DNA of 64,000 bases, taken from assembly GCF_029635795.1 (NCBI RefSeq), contig NZ_CP114280.1, positions 1,426,001 to 1,490,000 on the forward strand, written 5' to 3'. Position 1 is the stretch's first letter. Each line of letters begins with the position of its first letter. The DNA comes from Dickeya lacustris. GTDB taxonomy: Bacteria; Pseudomonadota; Gammaproteobacteria; Enterobacterales; Enterobacteriaceae. Both the position numbers and the translations under genes were made by a program. This document shows, one piece after another, positions 18,773-29,711 of the stretch. The notes beneath the pieces are model-generated. The model worked only from the letters and a program-made list of their open reading frames with translations, was not told the DNA's origin and did no database searches.

Positions 18773-20158
18773 ATGTCCGCATTGCCTTCATCGGCTATTT
18801 TTACCGTCAGCCGCCTAAATCAGACGGTAAAACAGTTACTGGAAGCAGAAATGGGTCAGATCTGGCTTTCCGGTGAAATCTCCAACCTCTCTCAGCCCTC
18901 TTCGGGTCACTGGTACTTTACGTTAAAAGATGAACGCGCCCAGGTGCGTTGCGCGATGTTTCGTAACAGTAACCGGCGTGTCACCTTTCAGGTGCAGAAT
19001 GGCTTACAAGTGTTGGTACGCGCCACACTCACGCTTTACGAGCCGCGTGGCGACTATCAACTCTTGGCTGAAAGTATGCATCCAGCGGGCGACGGCGCGC
19101 TACAGCAGCAGTTCGAACAGTTGAAACAACGCTTATCCGCGCAAGGGCTATTTGATGTGCAGCACAAGCAGCCGCTGCCAAAACCGGCACGTCAGGTTGG
19201 TGTGATTACCTCAGCCAGCGGCGCGGCGCTGCATGACATACTCCATATTCTAAAGCGGCGAGACCCGTCACTGCCGGTAATTATTTATCCTACGGCAGTG
19301 CAAGGACATGAGGCCCCGGCACAAATCGTTCGGGCGATAGAGCTGGCTAACCGGCGTAATGAATGTGATGTGCTTATCGTTGGGCGCGGCGGCGGCTCGC
19401 TAGAGGATTTATGGAGCTTCAATAATGAGCACGTTGCCAATGCCATTTTCGCCAGTCGCATCCCGATTGTCAGCGCGGTCGGTCATGAAACCGATGTGAC
19501 CATCGCCGATTTTGTAGCAGATTTACGCGCGCCAACCCCCTCTGCGGCTGCAGAATTGGTCAGTCGCGATCGGCAAGAACTGTTCAGACAGCTTCAGGCG
19601 CAGCGCCAGCGGCTAGAGATGGCTTTCGACTACTATCTGGCGCAACGTCAGCAACGCTTGGCTCGCTTACAACATCGGTTACATCAGCAGCATCCACAAC
19701 TGCGCCTGGCGCGCCAGCAAACGCAGCTTATCCGCATGAAACAGCGGTTGAAGGATGCCATTCAACACCAGTTGTTGTTACAAAAACGGCAGCAGCAGCG
19801 TTTTGATCAACGCCTGATGCAACAGTCCCCACAGCCTCGCGTACACCGGGCACAGCAGCATATACAGCAGTGCCATTATCGACTACAACGCGCGTTGGAA
19901 AAACAGATTAACGAGTATAAACAACGTTTTGGCGAGGCCTGTTCACACCTGGAGGCAGTAAGCCCTCTGGCGACACTGGCTCGTGGTTATAGTGTCACCA
20001 CCACCATTGATGGCCAGGTGATGAAAAAAACGGCGCAAATATCGCCGGGCGATAAACTAAAAACCCGTCTGCATGATGGTTGGGTCGAAAGCCAGGTGAT
20101 TGAAATAAAAAAAGAAACCACCAAGTCTCGTTCAACGAGGCGCATAAAAAATATTTAG
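18773..20158 (+). CDS. xseA: exodeoxyribonuclease VII large subunit
   Basis: The 461-residue protein is the large subunit of ExoVII, which degrades single-stranded DNA to acid-soluble oligonucleotides together with XseB. An OB-fold domain (about 10-110) is followed by the catalytic region with [14 protein letters not shown] and [28 protein letters not shown], a long Gln/Arg-rich coiled coil and the C-terminal LARGYSV segment. The ATG at 18773 is chosen because [17 protein letters not shown] is the conserved start; the frame opens at 18734. It is divergent from guaB, as in E. coli. Confidence 0.95.
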   Translation: MSALPSSAIFTVSRLNQTVKQLLEAEMGQIWLSGEISNLSQPSSGHWYFTLKDERAQVRCAMFRNSNRRVTFQVQNGLQVLVRATLTLYEPRGDYQLLAESMHPAGDGALQQQFEQLKQRLSAQGLFDVQHKQPLPKPARQVGVITSASGAALHDILHILKRRDPSLPVIIYPTAVQGHEAPAQIVRAIELANRRNECDVLIVGRGGGSLEDLWSFNNEHVANAIFASRIPIVSAVGHETDVTIADFVADLRAPTPSAAAELVSRDRQELFRQLQAQRQRLEMAFDYYLAQRQQRLARLQHRLHQQHPQLRLARQQTQLIRMKQRLKDAIQHQLLLQKRQQQRFDQRLMQQSPQPRVHRAQQHIQQCHYRLQRALEKQINEYKQRFGEACSHLEAVSPLATLARGYSVTTTIDGQVMKKTAQISPGDKLKTRLHDGWVESQVIEIKKETTKSRSTRRIKNI

Positions 20159-20266
20159 TGATTAGGCTATACTTATCGTGTCATCAATGTGGTACATCAA
20201 TTAGGGTAAAACAATGTTGATAATATGTTGCAACCCATATTTGAGCCAGACATAAGGAGATGAAGT

Positions 20267-21316
20267 ATGAAGTTCGCTCGTAGCATCATTCCGCCCTATA
20301 TATTGCATCGTATTATCAACAACGGGTCCGATGAAGAGCGTCGGTGCGCACAACAGACTTTGATGCACGTCCAATCGCTAATGGTAACAGCGGTCGCCCA
20401 CCCAGAGACCCATGAAGAACGTAGTGACACACAGGTCTTACGTGAAATTCACGATGCTGGCCACCAGCAAACGTTGCCCGGCAACCTTGTCAGAAAAGAG
20501 GGTGAACCCGGCAATGGCGATGTTGCGGCAGAAGAAGCCTATACCGCCCTGGGCATCGTGCATGATTTTTTCTGGAAGATATTTGGCCGTAACTCATTGG
20601 ATAACAAAGGACTGCCGCTTATTGGTAGCATTCATTACGGAAAGAACTACCAAAATGCGTTCTGGGACGGCAGGCAGATGGTGTTTGGTGACGGCGACGG
20701 AAAAATATTTAATCGATTTACCTCATCGTTGGATGTCATCGCCCACGAGATGTCGCACGGCGTTATCGAAAGCGAGAGCAGTTTGCTCTATTTTCGCCAG
20801 TCTGGTGCGTTGAGCGAATCGCTGGCGGATGTGTTCGGCTCAATGATCAAACAATATCATCACAATCAGAAAGTACAGCAGGCTGACTGGATCATCGGAG
20901 AAGGCCTATTAAGTGATGAGATTGATGGTAAAGGGTTACGTTCACTCTCCCGCCCCGGCACGGCCTATGACGATCTCCTCCTCGGCACCGACCCGCAACC
21001 CGCCCACATGCGTGACTTCGTCAACACCCGTGAAGATAACGGTGGCGTGCATCTGAACTCAGGGATCCCGAACCGGGCGTTTTATCTCGCAGCGATTGCG
21101 TTGGGAGGGTACGCCTGGGAAAAAACGGGTCATATTTGGTATGACGCAATGTGTGATAAAGCGTTGCCGCAAAATGCTGACTTCTCTATTTTTGCCCGCT
21201 TTACGGTTGAACATGCGAAAAAGCGCTTTAATGCCGCCGTTGCAGAAGCCGTGCTTCGCTCCTGGCATCAGGTAGGGATTGACACAGGTATCCTGCACGA
21301 GCATGAGCTGGAGTAA
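20267..21316 (+). CDS. protealysin-like metalloprotease, M4 (thermolysin) family
   Basis: The 349-residue zinc protease has the short N-terminal propeptide of protealysin-like enzymes, including the PPYIL motif at residues 9-13, and no signal peptide. Zinc ligands are His160 and His164 in HEMSH and Glu184 in ALSESLADVFG; His262 in GGVHLNSG is the catalytic histidine. It is related to Prt1 of Pectobacterium and to Serratia protealysin. A ribosome site, AAGGAG, precedes the start. It sits between xseA and yfgJ, which lie near each other in E. coli, so it is an insertion in the backbone. Export without a signal peptide and a role in host contact are inferred from relatives. Confidence 0.88.
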   Translation: MKFARSIIPPYILHRIINNGSDEERRCAQQTLMHVQSLMVTAVAHPETHEERSDTQVLREIHDAGHQQTLPGNLVRKEGEPGNGDVAAEEAYTALGIVHDFFWKIFGRNSLDNKGLPLIGSIHYGKNYQNAFWDGRQMVFGDGDGKIFNRFTSSLDVIAHEMSHGVIESESSLLYFRQSGALSESLADVFGSMIKQYHHNQKVQQADWIIGEGLLSDEIDGKGLRSLSRPGTAYDDLLLGTDPQPAHMRDFVNTREDNGGVHLNSGIPNRAFYLAAIALGGYAWEKTGHIWYDAMCDKALPQNADFSIFARFTVEHAKKRFNAAVAEAVLRSWHQVGIDTGILHEHELE

Positions 21317-21486
21317 TGGAAGGCCGCTTGCAAATCCAATGCGAATACCATGAAGGTTTCTCCAGGCGGTACACATCAGAAAATGGCCTGGCTCACAGCA
21401 CATGCGGCCAGCGCCTTATTGCGGTTATGCCAGATCCTGATAATGAACGTGTATTCGCGTGCGTGATATCAAGCCATGCCCGTTAG
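21316..21486 (+). CDS. short frame coupled to the protease stop, doubtful
   Basis: A 56-codon frame begins with an ATG that overlaps the protease stop (TAATG) and ends at a TAG at 21484-21486. Protealysin-like genes are often followed by the small inhibitor emfourin, but this product (MEGRLQIQCEYHEGF near its start) is half that size and shows no convincing similarity to it. The last 62 bases are antisense to yfgJ. It could be a remnant or a chance frame. Confidence 0.25.
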   Translation: MEGRLQIQCEYHEGFSRRYTSENGLAHSTCGQRLIAVMPDPDNERVFACVISSHAR

Positions 21487-21661
21487 CACACCAATAGCTT
21501 TTTGAGCCACAGCCAGCCAATACCTGCAACGGCTGTGCGCAATCAGGGCACAGCAACGCCCGCTGATACTGACGTTTGCAGCCCTCACACCGATACTGCG
21601 CCTCGGCCACTTCGCTCATAGGCTGCTGGCATGCCGGGCAATAGGTCTCGCTTAACATCAT
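21425..21661 (-). CDS. yfgJ: zinc-ribbon protein YfgJ
   Basis: The 78-residue protein has four paired-Cys motifs: CPAC, CEGC, CPDC and a final CANGHG, spaced as in E. coli YfgJ (DUF1407). Two zinc ribbons are likely. The function is unknown. It is next to der, as in E. coli, and separated from it by a terminator. Confidence 0.88.
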   Translation of the reverse strand: MMLSETYCPACQQPMSEVAEAQYRCEGCKRQYQRALLCPDCAQPLQVLAGCGSKSYWCANGHGLISRTRIHVHYQDLA

Positions 21662-21685
21662 GTTTTCCCTATTTTACTCGACAAT

Positions 21686-21705
21686 AAGGCGGGATTTCTC
21701 CCGCC
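21686..21705 (-). terminator. intrinsic terminator after der
   Basis: On the minus strand AAGGCGGGAG and CCCGCCTT form a GC-rich stem 25 bases beyond the der stop, followed by ATTGT. It separates der from yfgJ. Confidence 0.7.
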
Positions 21706-21729
21706 TTCGAGTCACTCTGCAATAAGTGA

Positions 21730-23223
21730 TTATTTGCTTTTCTTAATATGCTGCATCAGGCGTTTACGTTTACGCATCTGATTCGGCGTCAGCATATTGC
21801 GCTTATTGGCAAACGGGTTTTCCCCTTCTTTAAACTGAATGCGAATCGGTGTCCCCATCACATCCAGGGAGCGCCGGTAGTAATTCATCAGATAACGTTT
21901 ATAGGAATCGGGAAGATCTTTCACCTGATTACCGTGGATGACCACGATCGGCGGGTTATAGCCGCCTGCATGTGCATACTTCAATTTAACGCGACGGCCG
22001 CGAACCAGCGGCGGCTGATGATCGTCCACCGCCATTTGCATAATACGGGTCAACATTGCGGTGCCGACGCGACGCGTCGAACATTCATACGCTTCATTTA
22101 CCGACTCAAACAGGTTTCCTACACCGCTGCCATGCAGTGCTGAAATAAAGTGAATGCGTGCGAAGTCAATAAAGCCAAGACGTAGATCGAGTGTTTCTTT
22201 GACCTGTTCTTTTACTTCCTGCGATAAGCCATCCCATTTGTTCACGACGATGGCCAATGAACGCCCTGAATTGAGGATAAAGCCCAGCAGCGACAAGTCC
22301 TGATCGGAAATCCCCTCGCGGGCATCAATGACCAGCAACACCACGTTGGCATCTTCGATCGCCTGTAATGTCTTGATAACCGAGAATTTCTCAACTGTAT
22401 CAGTGATTTTTCCGCGCTTACGTACCCCAGCGGTATCAATCAAAACATAATCACGCCCATCGCGCTCCATCGGGATATAAATACTGTCGCGAGTGGTACC
22501 GGGCATATCATAGACCACCACCCGGTCTTCACCGAGGATGCGGTTAGTCAGCGTCGATTTGCCAACATTTGGCCGCCCGACAATAGCAAGCTTGATAGGC
22601 AGCCCTTCTAAATTCGGGGCTTCATCTTGCGGTTCCTCACCCTCGTTTTCTGCATGCTCGCCAAGTTGCTCCGCCCAATAAGCCGCATTCGCTTCTTCTT
22701 CAGTCAGCTCTCGGGCTTCTTCTTGCGGGTCTGTTGCAAATGGCAACAGTACCTTCTCCAGCAACGCGGTCACACCCCGGCCATGAGATGCGGCAATAGG
22801 ATAGACATCACCCAGGCCGAGCGAGTAGAAATCGGCGATCCCCGTATCGATATCAATACCATCGATTTTGTTCGCGACCAAAAACGTATCTTTTTCACGG
22901 GTACGCAGATGCTGGGCAATCGCGTGGTCAGCAGGCATTAAGCCATCGCGGGCATCCACCAAAAACAACACGATATCAGCCTCTTCAATCGCCAATAGCG
23001 ACTGTGCAGCCATTCGGGTTTCAACACCATCTTCAGTACCATCAATACCACCGGTATCGATGATGATGAACTCATTACCCTCAACTTCAGCACGACCATA
23101 CTTGCGGTCACGCGTCAGCCCAGGGAAATCCGCCACCAATGCGTCACGGGTGCGCGTCAGGCGGTTAAACAGCGTGGATTTACCCACATTCGGGCGCCCG
23201 ACAAGCGCGACGACAGGTATCAT
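21730..23223 (-). CDS. der: ribosome-associated GTPase Der (EngA)
   Basis: The 497-residue protein has two tandem GTPase domains needed for 50S subunit assembly. The first P-loop is GRPNVGKS at residues 8-15 with DFPGLTRD and the G4 motif NKID. The second repeats GRPNVGKS near residue 215 with DMPGTTRD and NKWD. A KH-like domain and a basic tail ([15 protein letters not shown]) follow. An acidic linker separates the G domains, as in enterobacterial Der. Confidence 0.97.
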   Translation of the reverse strand: MIPVVALVGRPNVGKSTLFNRLTRTRDALVADFPGLTRDRKYGRAEVEGNEFIIIDTGGIDGTEDGVETRMAAQSLLAIEEADIVLFLVDARDGLMPADHAIAQHLRTREKDTFLVANKIDGIDIDTGIADFYSLGLGDVYPIAASHGRGVTALLEKVLLPFATDPQEEARELTEEEANAAYWAEQLGEHAENEGEEPQDEAPNLEGLPIKLAIVGRPNVGKSTLTNRILGEDRVVVYDMPGTTRDSIYIPMERDGRDYVLIDTAGVRKRGKITDTVEKFSVIKTLQAIEDANVVLLVIDAREGISDQDLSLLGFILNSGRSLAIVVNKWDGLSQEVKEQVKETLDLRLGFIDFARIHFISALHGSGVGNLFESVNEAYECSTRRVGTAMLTRIMQMAVDDHQPPLVRGRRVKLKYAHAGGYNPPIVVIHGNQVKDLPDSYKRYLMNYYRRSLDVMGTPIRIQFKEGENPFANKRNMLTPNQMRKRKRLMQHIKKSK

Positions 23224-23290
23224 TGTTACAACCTCATTGCTTATAATTCAACTTGTTACAGCAGATTCCTCTGCTGATGATAAAAGACGA

Positions 23291-23319
23291 AACGGCCCCT
23301 GATAATATCAGGAGCCGTT
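23291..23319 (-). terminator. hairpin between bamB and der
   Basis: AACGGC-CCTGATA and TATCAGG-GCCGTT pair around a short loop with one bulge, 35 bases past the bamB stop on the minus strand. A T-run on the leftward strand (TTTCGTCTTTTA) follows, which supports termination. Confidence 0.7.
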
Positions 23320-23353
23320 ATCAGGGCAGCGGGCTGCCCGAATACAGAAAGGG

Positions 23354-24535
23354 TTAACGAGTAAAGGCGTAAACCTCACCGCCTTTCGCTTGTACCAGCA
23401 GTTTATCGCTGGCCACTACTGGTTTACTCAGCAGGCCCGAGCTGTCCACTTTCTGCTGGGAAACAAAGCGCCCATCAGTGGTGTCAATCCAGTGGAGATA
23501 ACCTTCGGCATCCCCCGCCACCAGATAGCCGTTATACAGCACTGGCGCCGTCAGATTGCGGTGCAATAAATCACCCTGCTTCCAGACAACCACACCACCG
23601 CTGGTATTCAACGCCACGATACGATCGTCCTGATCCACCAGATAAATGCGCGAACCATCAACGATAAAATCATTCACCGAGCCAATTTCACGCTTCCAGC
23701 TTATCTGACCCGAGCGCAGGTCAAGCGCGGTCAGATTGCCGTTATACCCAAGCGCATAAACTACATCACCCGAAACTACCGGCGTGGTATCAACGTCATT
23801 CAGGCGTGCGATTTCGGTTGCACCGTTAGGCTGAGAAATACGTTGCTGCCAAATCAGCTGCCCCTGATTAATCATCACCGCGCTGACTCGGCCATTATCG
23901 CCACCGACAATAGCCGCACCGAACGCGGCAACCGGTGCCGACTCACCGCGCAAGGAGAGCGCTGGCATGTCAAGATTAACCGTCCACTTAATGGTGCCAT
24001 CTGACTCGCCAAGTGCCTGTAACATGCCATTGCTGGTATGCACAAGCACCACACCATCGCTGACCACCGGGCGTGATAACACTTCTCCGGCTACTTTTGT
24101 TTGCCAGAGCACAGAGCCATCATCCGCATTTAACGCAAACAATTGCGCCCGTTCGCTACCTACGTAGACATGGTTGCCGGAAACGGAAACACCGCCTGAT
24201 AACAAGGCCGGTGTATTGCTGGACAGCAGACTGGTTTTTTGTGATAAATCAGCCCGCCATTTTTCTTCGCCGCTGTTGAGATCAAGCGCTTTCACCGTAC
24301 CACGTCTATCGGCCGCATAGACACGATTGTCCTGCCATGCCGGGCGCAAGTTCGAGTAAAACTCGCCAACGCCACCGCCCACAGAACGGCTCCAGACTTT
24401 GGTTGGCGTAAACTGATTGTTCACCTGCGGCAGAGGCGACATTTTGACAACATCTTCCTCACGATCAAACAGCGAACAGCCGCTCAGCAGAGTGACAGCA
24501 ACCAGTCCGACCAACAGTGTTTTACGCAATTGCAT
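23354..24535 (-). CDS. bamB: outer membrane assembly lipoprotein BamB
   Basis: The 393-residue periplasmic lipoprotein belongs to the BAM complex, which inserts beta-barrel proteins. It has a lipobox LLSGCS (Cys at 20) and repeated PQQ-type beta-propeller blades with motifs such as ALDLNSGEEKW, ALNADDGSVLW and ALDLRSGQISW. Length and order equal E. coli BamB (YfgL). It follows yfgM by ten bases. Confidence 0.96.
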   Translation of the reverse strand: MQLRKTLLVGLVAVTLLSGCSLFDREEDVVKMSPLPQVNNQFTPTKVWSRSVGGGVGEFYSNLRPAWQDNRVYAADRRGTVKALDLNSGEEKWRADLSQKTSLLSSNTPALLSGGVSVSGNHVYVGSERAQLFALNADDGSVLWQTKVAGEVLSRPVVSDGVVLVHTSNGMLQALGESDGTIKWTVNLDMPALSLRGESAPVAAFGAAIVGGDNGRVSAVMINQGQLIWQQRISQPNGATEIARLNDVDTTPVVSGDVVYALGYNGNLTALDLRSGQISWKREIGSVNDFIVDGSRIYLVDQDDRIVALNTSGGVVVWKQGDLLHRNLTAPVLYNGYLVAGDAEGYLHWIDTTDGRFVSQQKVDSSGLLSKPVVASDKLLVQAKGGEVYAFTR

Positions 24536-24545
24536 GAAGTCCCTC

Positions 24546-25166
24546 TTAGCTGGGCAGATTATTCAGTTTGATACGTAACAGGGATTGCAATCCCTGGGAG
24601 GGTTTCGCTGCCATGGCTTTATTGTACGCATCGCGTGCGCCCTGGCTGTCGCCTTTGCTTACCAGCACATCGCCACGCACATCCGACACCATAGCCAGCC
24701 AGCCTTCAGACTTGATAGCCTCTAGCGTCTTTAGCGCATCGTCCGGTTTTTTTTGCTGTAACTGAACACGGGCCAACCGAAGCGCGATTAATGCCTGCAA
24801 GTCGCCATCTTTCGTCAACCCTTGGGCCTGACGCAATTGCTGCTCTGCCTTGGCGACATCGTTTTTCTCAACAAACTGATGAGCCAGAGCAAGCGCGGCG
24901 AACGCGCCGTAATTACCATGATCGCCTGCGGCAAACTGCTCTGCCGATGCTATCCCTTCAGCGGTGCCGCCAGACAACGACTCCGTAACCTGCTGATATG
25001 CAGCAGACGCGGCCATCGTGCTGTTCTCCTGGTGGTTCTGCCATAAACGCCAGCCAACCAGTGCGCCAATGCCTAAGACAACGCCGATAGCCAATGCTTT
25101 TCCGTTCTCTATGAAGAAACGGCGAAGTGCATCAATCTGTTCGTTTTCAGTGGTATAGACTTCCAC
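24546..25166 (-). CDS. yfgM: SecYEG-associated periplasmic chaperone-like protein YfgM
   Basis: The 206-residue protein has an N-terminal cytoplasmic tail with ENEQIDALRRFFIENGKALAIG, one membrane anchor (about 22-42) and a periplasmic TPR-like helical domain. In E. coli YfgM binds PpiD at the Sec translocon and moderates the Rcs response. It lies between hisS (13 bases) and bamB (10 bases), so it is co-transcribed. Confidence 0.93.
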   Translation of the reverse strand: MEVYTTENEQIDALRRFFIENGKALAIGVVLGIGALVGWRLWQNHQENSTMAASAAYQQVTESLSGGTAEGIASAEQFAAGDHGNYGAFAALALAHQFVEKNDVAKAEQQLRQAQGLTKDGDLQALIALRLARVQLQQKKPDDALKTLEAIKSEGWLAMVSDVRGDVLVSKGDSQGARDAYNKAMAAKPSQGLQSLLRIKLNNLPS

Positions 25167-25179
25167 GCAGACTTTCTCC

Positions 25180-26454
25180 TTAATCCAGTAACGCCACGAG
25201 GCGCGCCGCTACATCTGCTTGAGCCACGGTTTCCTGCTCGCCTGTGACCAGATTTTTCACTACGACCTGTCCGGCTGCGACTTCATTTTCTCCCAGTACC
25301 AGCGCCACGCGAGCACCGCTCTTATCAGCACGGGCGAACTGTTTTTTGAAGTTACCGCCACCGTAATTCGTCATCAGTTTTAGCTGGGGCAACGCATCAC
25401 GCACTTTCTCCGCCAGTTGAATGGCAGCATGCTGAGTGCCGTTGCCTGATGAAATCAGGTAGACATCCACACCCGGTTGCGCAGCAAAGGTCGGATTAAC
25501 GGTTTGCACCAACAGAACCAGGCGCTCAAGCCCCATGGCAAACCCTACAGCTGGTGTAGCAGAGCCGCCTAACTGCTCCACCATACCATCGTAACGACCG
25601 CCACCACACACAGTCCCCTGAGAACCAAGACTGGTCGTTACCCACTCAAACACCGTGCGGTTGTAATAGTCCAACCCGCGAACCAGTCGTGAGTTGACCT
25701 TATATGGGATACCGGAGAGGGTCAAAAGTTCACACAATTCATTGAAATGTGAGCGGGACTCATCATCAAGATAATCTGTCAGCACCGGGGCATTATTCAG
25801 TAAAGCCTGCACCTGGGCATTTTTAGAGTCGAGTACACGCAGGGGGTTGGTGTACATTCGGCGCAGGCAGTCTTCATCAAGATTATCTTTATGCTGTTCG
25901 AGAAAAGCAATTAACGCCTCGCGGTAGCGAGCTCGCGCCTCGAGAGAACCAATCGAGTTGAGCTCCAGACTAACATGCTGATCAATGCCCAGCGCTCGCC
26001 ACCAGCGCGCCGTCATCAAAATCAACTCCGCATCAATATCCGGCCCTTTTAAACCGAACACCTCACACCCAAGCTGATGAAACTGGCGATAACGTCCTTT
26101 CTGGGGGCGCTCATGACGGAACATGGGCCCGATATACCAAAGACGCTGCTCCTGATTATACAAAATGCCATGTTCAATACCGGCGCGTACACACCCTGCA
26201 GTTCCTTCCGGGCGTAGCGTCAGGCTGTCGCCATTGCGATCTTCAAACGTGTACATCTCTTTTTCGACCACGTCGGTTACTTCGCCAATCGCGCGTTTAA
26301 ACAGCGAGGTCTGCTCCACTATCGGTAAACGGATTTCGTTATAACCGTAACCACGGAGCACCTGTTTCAGGTTGTCCTCAATACGCTGCCACAATGCCGT
26401 TTCAGCCGGGAGATAGTCGTTCATGCCACGGATGGCTTGAATATTCTTTGCCAC
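25180..26454 (-). CDS. hisS: histidyl-tRNA synthetase
   Basis: The 424-residue class II aminoacyl-tRNA synthetase charges tRNA-His. Motif 2 reads [17 protein letters not shown], the histidine-specific loops are [15 protein letters not shown] and GGGRYDGM, and motif 3 is GFAMGLERL. The C-terminal anticodon domain begins near residue 325. The first residues, [16 protein letters not shown], are the family start. It probably leads the hisS-yfgM-bamB unit. Confidence 0.97.
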   Translation of the reverse strand: MAKNIQAIRGMNDYLPAETALWQRIEDNLKQVLRGYGYNEIRLPIVEQTSLFKRAIGEVTDVVEKEMYTFEDRNGDSLTLRPEGTAGCVRAGIEHGILYNQEQRLWYIGPMFRHERPQKGRYRQFHQLGCEVFGLKGPDIDAELILMTARWWRALGIDQHVSLELNSIGSLEARARYREALIAFLEQHKDNLDEDCLRRMYTNPLRVLDSKNAQVQALLNNAPVLTDYLDDESRSHFNELCELLTLSGIPYKVNSRLVRGLDYYNRTVFEWVTTSLGSQGTVCGGGRYDGMVEQLGGSATPAVGFAMGLERLVLLVQTVNPTFAAQPGVDVYLISSGNGTQHAAIQLAEKVRDALPQLKLMTNYGGGNFKKQFARADKSGARVALVLGENEVAAGQVVVKNLVTGEQETVAQADVAARLVALLD

Positions 26455-26624
26455 GTCAATTCTCTATGTGTTATTCGAAATGGTGTATTTTCGACATAAT
26501 GATGTGTTTTCAAAAAATAGACCCGATTATAGGAGCAACCATCGCGTCTCTTCAATGTACTGCCGTCTGTATCATGCCCTGTAGCCGATACCGGCACGCT
26601 CGGCACGTCACCTATGCAGTGCCT

Positions 26625-27746
26625 TCATTTCTCTACAACATTGACCGCAATACGCTGCGTCTCGTCCAGCATTGCGGCTTTAGCGCGAATCTTCGCTTCC
26701 AGTTGCGCTATCATATCATCGTTGTCAAAGCGCTCTTTTTGCCGCACGCCATCTTCATAGAAACCGCTTTTCTTGTTACCACCGGTGACGCCAAGTGTTG
26801 ATACCAGCGCTTCCCCAGGCCCGTTCACAACACAGCCGATAATCGATACATCCATCGGTGTAATGATGTCTTCCAGACGCTGCTCCAGCGCGTTGACGGT
26901 GCCTATCACGTCAAACTCCTGACGAGAACAGGTTGGGCAGGCGATAAAGTTGATACCACGGGAGCGAATACGTAGCGATTTCAGAATATCAAACCCGACT
27001 TTGACTTCTTCTACAGGGTCTGCGGCCAGTGACACGCGCAGCGTATCGCCAATACCTTCAGAAAGCAGCAATCCGAGCCCAATAGCTGATTTCACCGCAC
27101 CGCTACGTGCACCACCGGCTTCGGTAATACCAAGGTGTAATGGCTGTTGAATCTGGGCGGCCAGCAAGCGATAAGACTCGACGGCAAGGAACACATCCGA
27201 TGCCTTGACACTGACTTTAAATGTCTGAAAATTCAAGCGATCCAGAATATCGACATGGCGCATCGCCGACTCGAGCAGCGCTTGCGGCGTCGGCTCACCA
27301 TATTTTTCCTGCAAATCTTTTTCTAACGACCCGGCATTCACGCCGATGCGAATCGGGATGTTTTTATCGCGCGCACAATCGACAACGGAGCGAATACGCT
27401 CTTCGTTGCCAATGTTGCCGGGGTTAATACGCAGGCAATCGACACCGTATTCCGCGACTTTCAGCGCAATACGGTAATCAAAATGAATATCGGCCACCAG
27501 CGGGACATTGACCTGCTGTTTGATAAGCCGAAAAGCCTCGGCGGCATCCATGGTCGGCACGGAAACGCGCACAATATCCACCCCTACCCGCTCTAGTGCT
27601 TTTATCTGCCTGACGGTGGCTTCAACATCAGTAGTGCGGGTGTTGGTCATGGATTGCACCGCTATCGGTGCGCCGTCACCGATCGGTACATTACCAACAT
27701 AGATTCGGGTTGATTTTCGGCGGTTGATGGGCGCTGGATTATGCAT
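26625..27746 (-). CDS. ispG: (E)-4-hydroxy-3-methylbut-2-enyl-diphosphate synthase IspG
   Basis: The 373-residue iron-sulfur enzyme acts in the penultimate step of the MEP isoprenoid pathway. The cluster ligands are the two cysteines in ACPTCSRQ and the Cys in [14 protein letters not shown]-barrel domain precedes them. The start [12 protein letters not shown] at 27746 is chosen by homology; the open frame begins at 27782 inside the intergenic region. It follows rodZ by 32 bases. It depends on cluster supply from the isc operon in the same window. Confidence 0.96.
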   Translation of the reverse strand: MHNPAPINRRKSTRIYVGNVPIGDGAPIAVQSMTNTRTTDVEATVRQIKALERVGVDIVRVSVPTMDAAEAFRLIKQQVNVPLVADIHFDYRIALKVAEYGVDCLRINPGNIGNEERIRSVVDCARDKNIPIRIGVNAGSLEKDLQEKYGEPTPQALLESAMRHVDILDRLNFQTFKVSVKASDVFLAVESYRLLAAQIQQPLHLGITEAGGARSGAVKSAIGLGLLLSEGIGDTLRVSLAADPVEEVKVGFDILKSLRIRSRGINFIACPTCSRQEFDVIGTVNALEQRLEDIITPMDVSIIGCVVNGPGEALVSTLGVTGGNKKSGFYEDGVRQKERFDNDDMIAQLEAKIRAKAAMLDETQRIAVNVVEK

Positions 27747-27778
27747 GACATCTTCTCCACAATGGCCAGTACGACAGA

Positions 27779-28741
27779 TCACTCAGCCGTTAACGTCAAA
27801 CGTGCTACCTGATGACTTTTCACAAAACGGCTTAGATCTACCGGTTTACCCTGAAAATCAATCTGTACGGCACCAGGGGCACCAATCTTCAAACGGTAAG
27901 GTGCCTGACCAGATAAACTCAGCGCCGATCCGCCACGTTGTACGCCGCTTAATAATTTCTTGCCTGTCGCATCAACCACTTCCAGCCAGCAATCGGCATT
28001 GAAGCGCAAGGAGATAGCACCGGGCTCGTTGGTTGCCTGAGCAACCGTACTGGCTGGCGTAGTCGCAGCTTGATCTAACAGAGGCTGTGGTGCGGCTGAG
28101 GCAGCCGCCGTTGGTGCAGATGGCGCTGTGGCAGAAGAAGGCGTTACCGGTGATGCCACTGGCGCATTTGTCGCCACGGCATTATTACCCGCCGCTGGCG
28201 CATCAACCTGGGCATTGTCATCGGTATCAACAGGCTCGACATCTTCTGCGGCTTGCGCGCTTTTGCGGCTCTGCGGATCGTTTGCGTGATCCACCATCGA
28301 GTTGATTTCCTGCTGCTGGGCTTGATGATTCTGCCACCACCAGGCAACCGTCAGCCCTAACACCCCAATCAGGATAAGCCAGGTAAATAACATCAACCAG
28401 CCATCGCGCCTTTTACGGCTTTTGCCCAACGCCAAACTCTGCATCGGCGCAACATTCGCCACACGGCTAGGCACGACCTGCTTTTCCAGCATCGGCAACA
28501 GTTCTTCTTCAGGAAGATGAACTAGACGGGCATAAGAACGGATGTAACCGCGCAGGAACGTAGGCGCAAGGCCAGCAGGAGTATTATCTTCCTCTATTTC
28601 TCGAACGGTCGATAACTTTAGGCACAACCGCTCTGCAACAACCTGTTGCGTCAGTCCTAAACGCTCACGCGCATCACGTAAACGCTCACCGGGGGTCACT
28701 ATTGTTGCTACAGTATTATCTTGGGTGGCTTCAGTATTCAT
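27779..28741 (-). CDS. rodZ: cell-shape protein RodZ
   Basis: The 320-residue bitopic protein links the MreB cytoskeleton to the wall-synthesis complex. A cytoplasmic helix-turn-helix of the Xre type (about 17-85, [20 protein letters not shown]) is followed by a basic patch, a membrane segment (about 113-132), a Pro/Ala/Thr-rich periplasmic linker and a beta-rich DUF4115 domain with [14 protein letters not shown]. It overlaps pilW by 11 bases. Confidence 0.95.
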   Translation of the reverse strand: MNTEATQDNTVATIVTPGERLRDARERLGLTQQVVAERLCLKLSTVREIEEDNTPAGLAPTFLRGYIRSYARLVHLPEEELLPMLEKQVVPSRVANVAPMQSLALGKSRKRRDGWLMLFTWLILIGVLGLTVAWWWQNHQAQQQEINSMVDHANDPQSRKSAQAAEDVEPVDTDDNAQVDAPAAGNNAVATNAPVASPVTPSSATAPSAPTAAASAAPQPLLDQAATTPASTVAQATNEPGAISLRFNADCWLEVVDATGKKLLSGVQRGGSALSLSGQAPYRLKIGAPGAVQIDFQGKPVDLSRFVKSHQVARLTLTAE

Positions 28742-29489
28742 TAGCTAAGAACTGCTGGTACTGTTTGGATTGTGGAAAACTTCGCGCCAGCTGCCTGCCA
28801 TAACGTTCAACATCGTCATGCTTTTTAGCCTGCGCGGCGAAACGAATCTGTAACCACAGGCTTTCGGGGCTGGCCGCAAACCGTGGCTGATAAACCTTCA
28901 GGAGCATCTGCGCCTGACAATAATACCCGGCATCAAAACGACTGCGTGCTTCTGCCAGCAGCCGTTTTCCTTTACCCGGTTCATATCGCAACGCACGACC
29001 AAGCCATTGCGCTGCGTCTGTTGTACGCCCGGCGTTGAGAAAACAATACCCTGCATTCTCAAGCGCATCAGCAACATGATGGTAATCAGCAAGTTGCGCT
29101 GCCGCATCGAACTGCCGTTGCGCCGCTACATACTGCCCTAAACGGCAGAGAAACGCACCGTAATTATTTAATACGCTGCCGTTTGCGGGCGAGCGCTGCA
29201 ACAGGTGCTGATAACGTTTTTCCGCTGCCTGATTATCGCCCACATGCTGCTCATAAAGCGCGATGCCCAGTTGTACCGGTATATCGGTTGGGGCCAGACG
29301 TTCTGCTTTCTGCAAATTATCGCGCGCTGCTTCAACCTGATCGCGAGCCAGATACTCCAGGCCCAGTTGTAAGCGCGTTTGCGCTGCTCCCGCTCCTGCT
29401 GGCGTCGATGAGAACGGCGCACATCCTGCCGCCATCAAGACAACGCTCACGAGGCTAAAACGCACGACGCGCCACGACATCCCTATCAT
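28731..29489 (-). CDS. pilW: type IV pilus biogenesis / TPR lipoprotein PilW (PilF)
   Basis: The 252-residue lipoprotein (lipobox MAAGCA, Cys at about 23) is built of TPR repeats from about residue 38. In type IV pilus systems PilW/PilF places the secretin in the outer membrane. Here it precedes rodZ, a linkage common in gamma-proteobacteria and absent from E. coli K-12. The ATG at 29489 follows GGGGAGTC; a second ATG three codons in is possible. No other pilus genes are in the window. Confidence 0.9.
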   Translation of the reverse strand: MIGMSWRVVRFSLVSVVLMAAGCAPFSSTPAGAGAAQTRLQLGLEYLARDQVEAARDNLQKAERLAPTDIPVQLGIALYEQHVGDNQAAEKRYQHLLQRSPANGSVLNNYGAFLCRLGQYVAAQRQFDAAAQLADYHHVADALENAGYCFLNAGRTTDAAQWLGRALRYEPGKGKRLLAEARSRFDAGYYCQAQMLLKVYQPRFAASPESLWLQIRFAAQAKKHDDVERYGRQLARSFPQSKQYQQFLANEY

Positions 29490-29670
29490 TCTGACTCCCC
29501 TTCATGCCATCCTGGCAGATTGAGGCCGCTACAGCATAGCGCAGTTTCACACGCGATGTTTTAGCAGCAGTCCGAGTCTTTCAGGCGGCCGTCTGCTGAT
29601 ACTCGCAGATACCCACTGAAAGGCCGACTCCGAAACATAGCGGTATGATAAGCCCCATAGGGGGAATAAT

Positions 29671-29692
29671 CACCTGCTTTCATGGGAAAGCA
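29671..29692 (-). terminator. hairpin after rlmN
   Basis: CCTGCTTTC and GAAAGCAGG form a 9-bp stem with a 4-base loop, 20 bases beyond the rlmN stop on the minus strand. The tail is T-poor, so termination is uncertain. Confidence 0.45.
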
Positions 29693-29711
29693 GGCTGATT
29701 TGGCATCGGTT

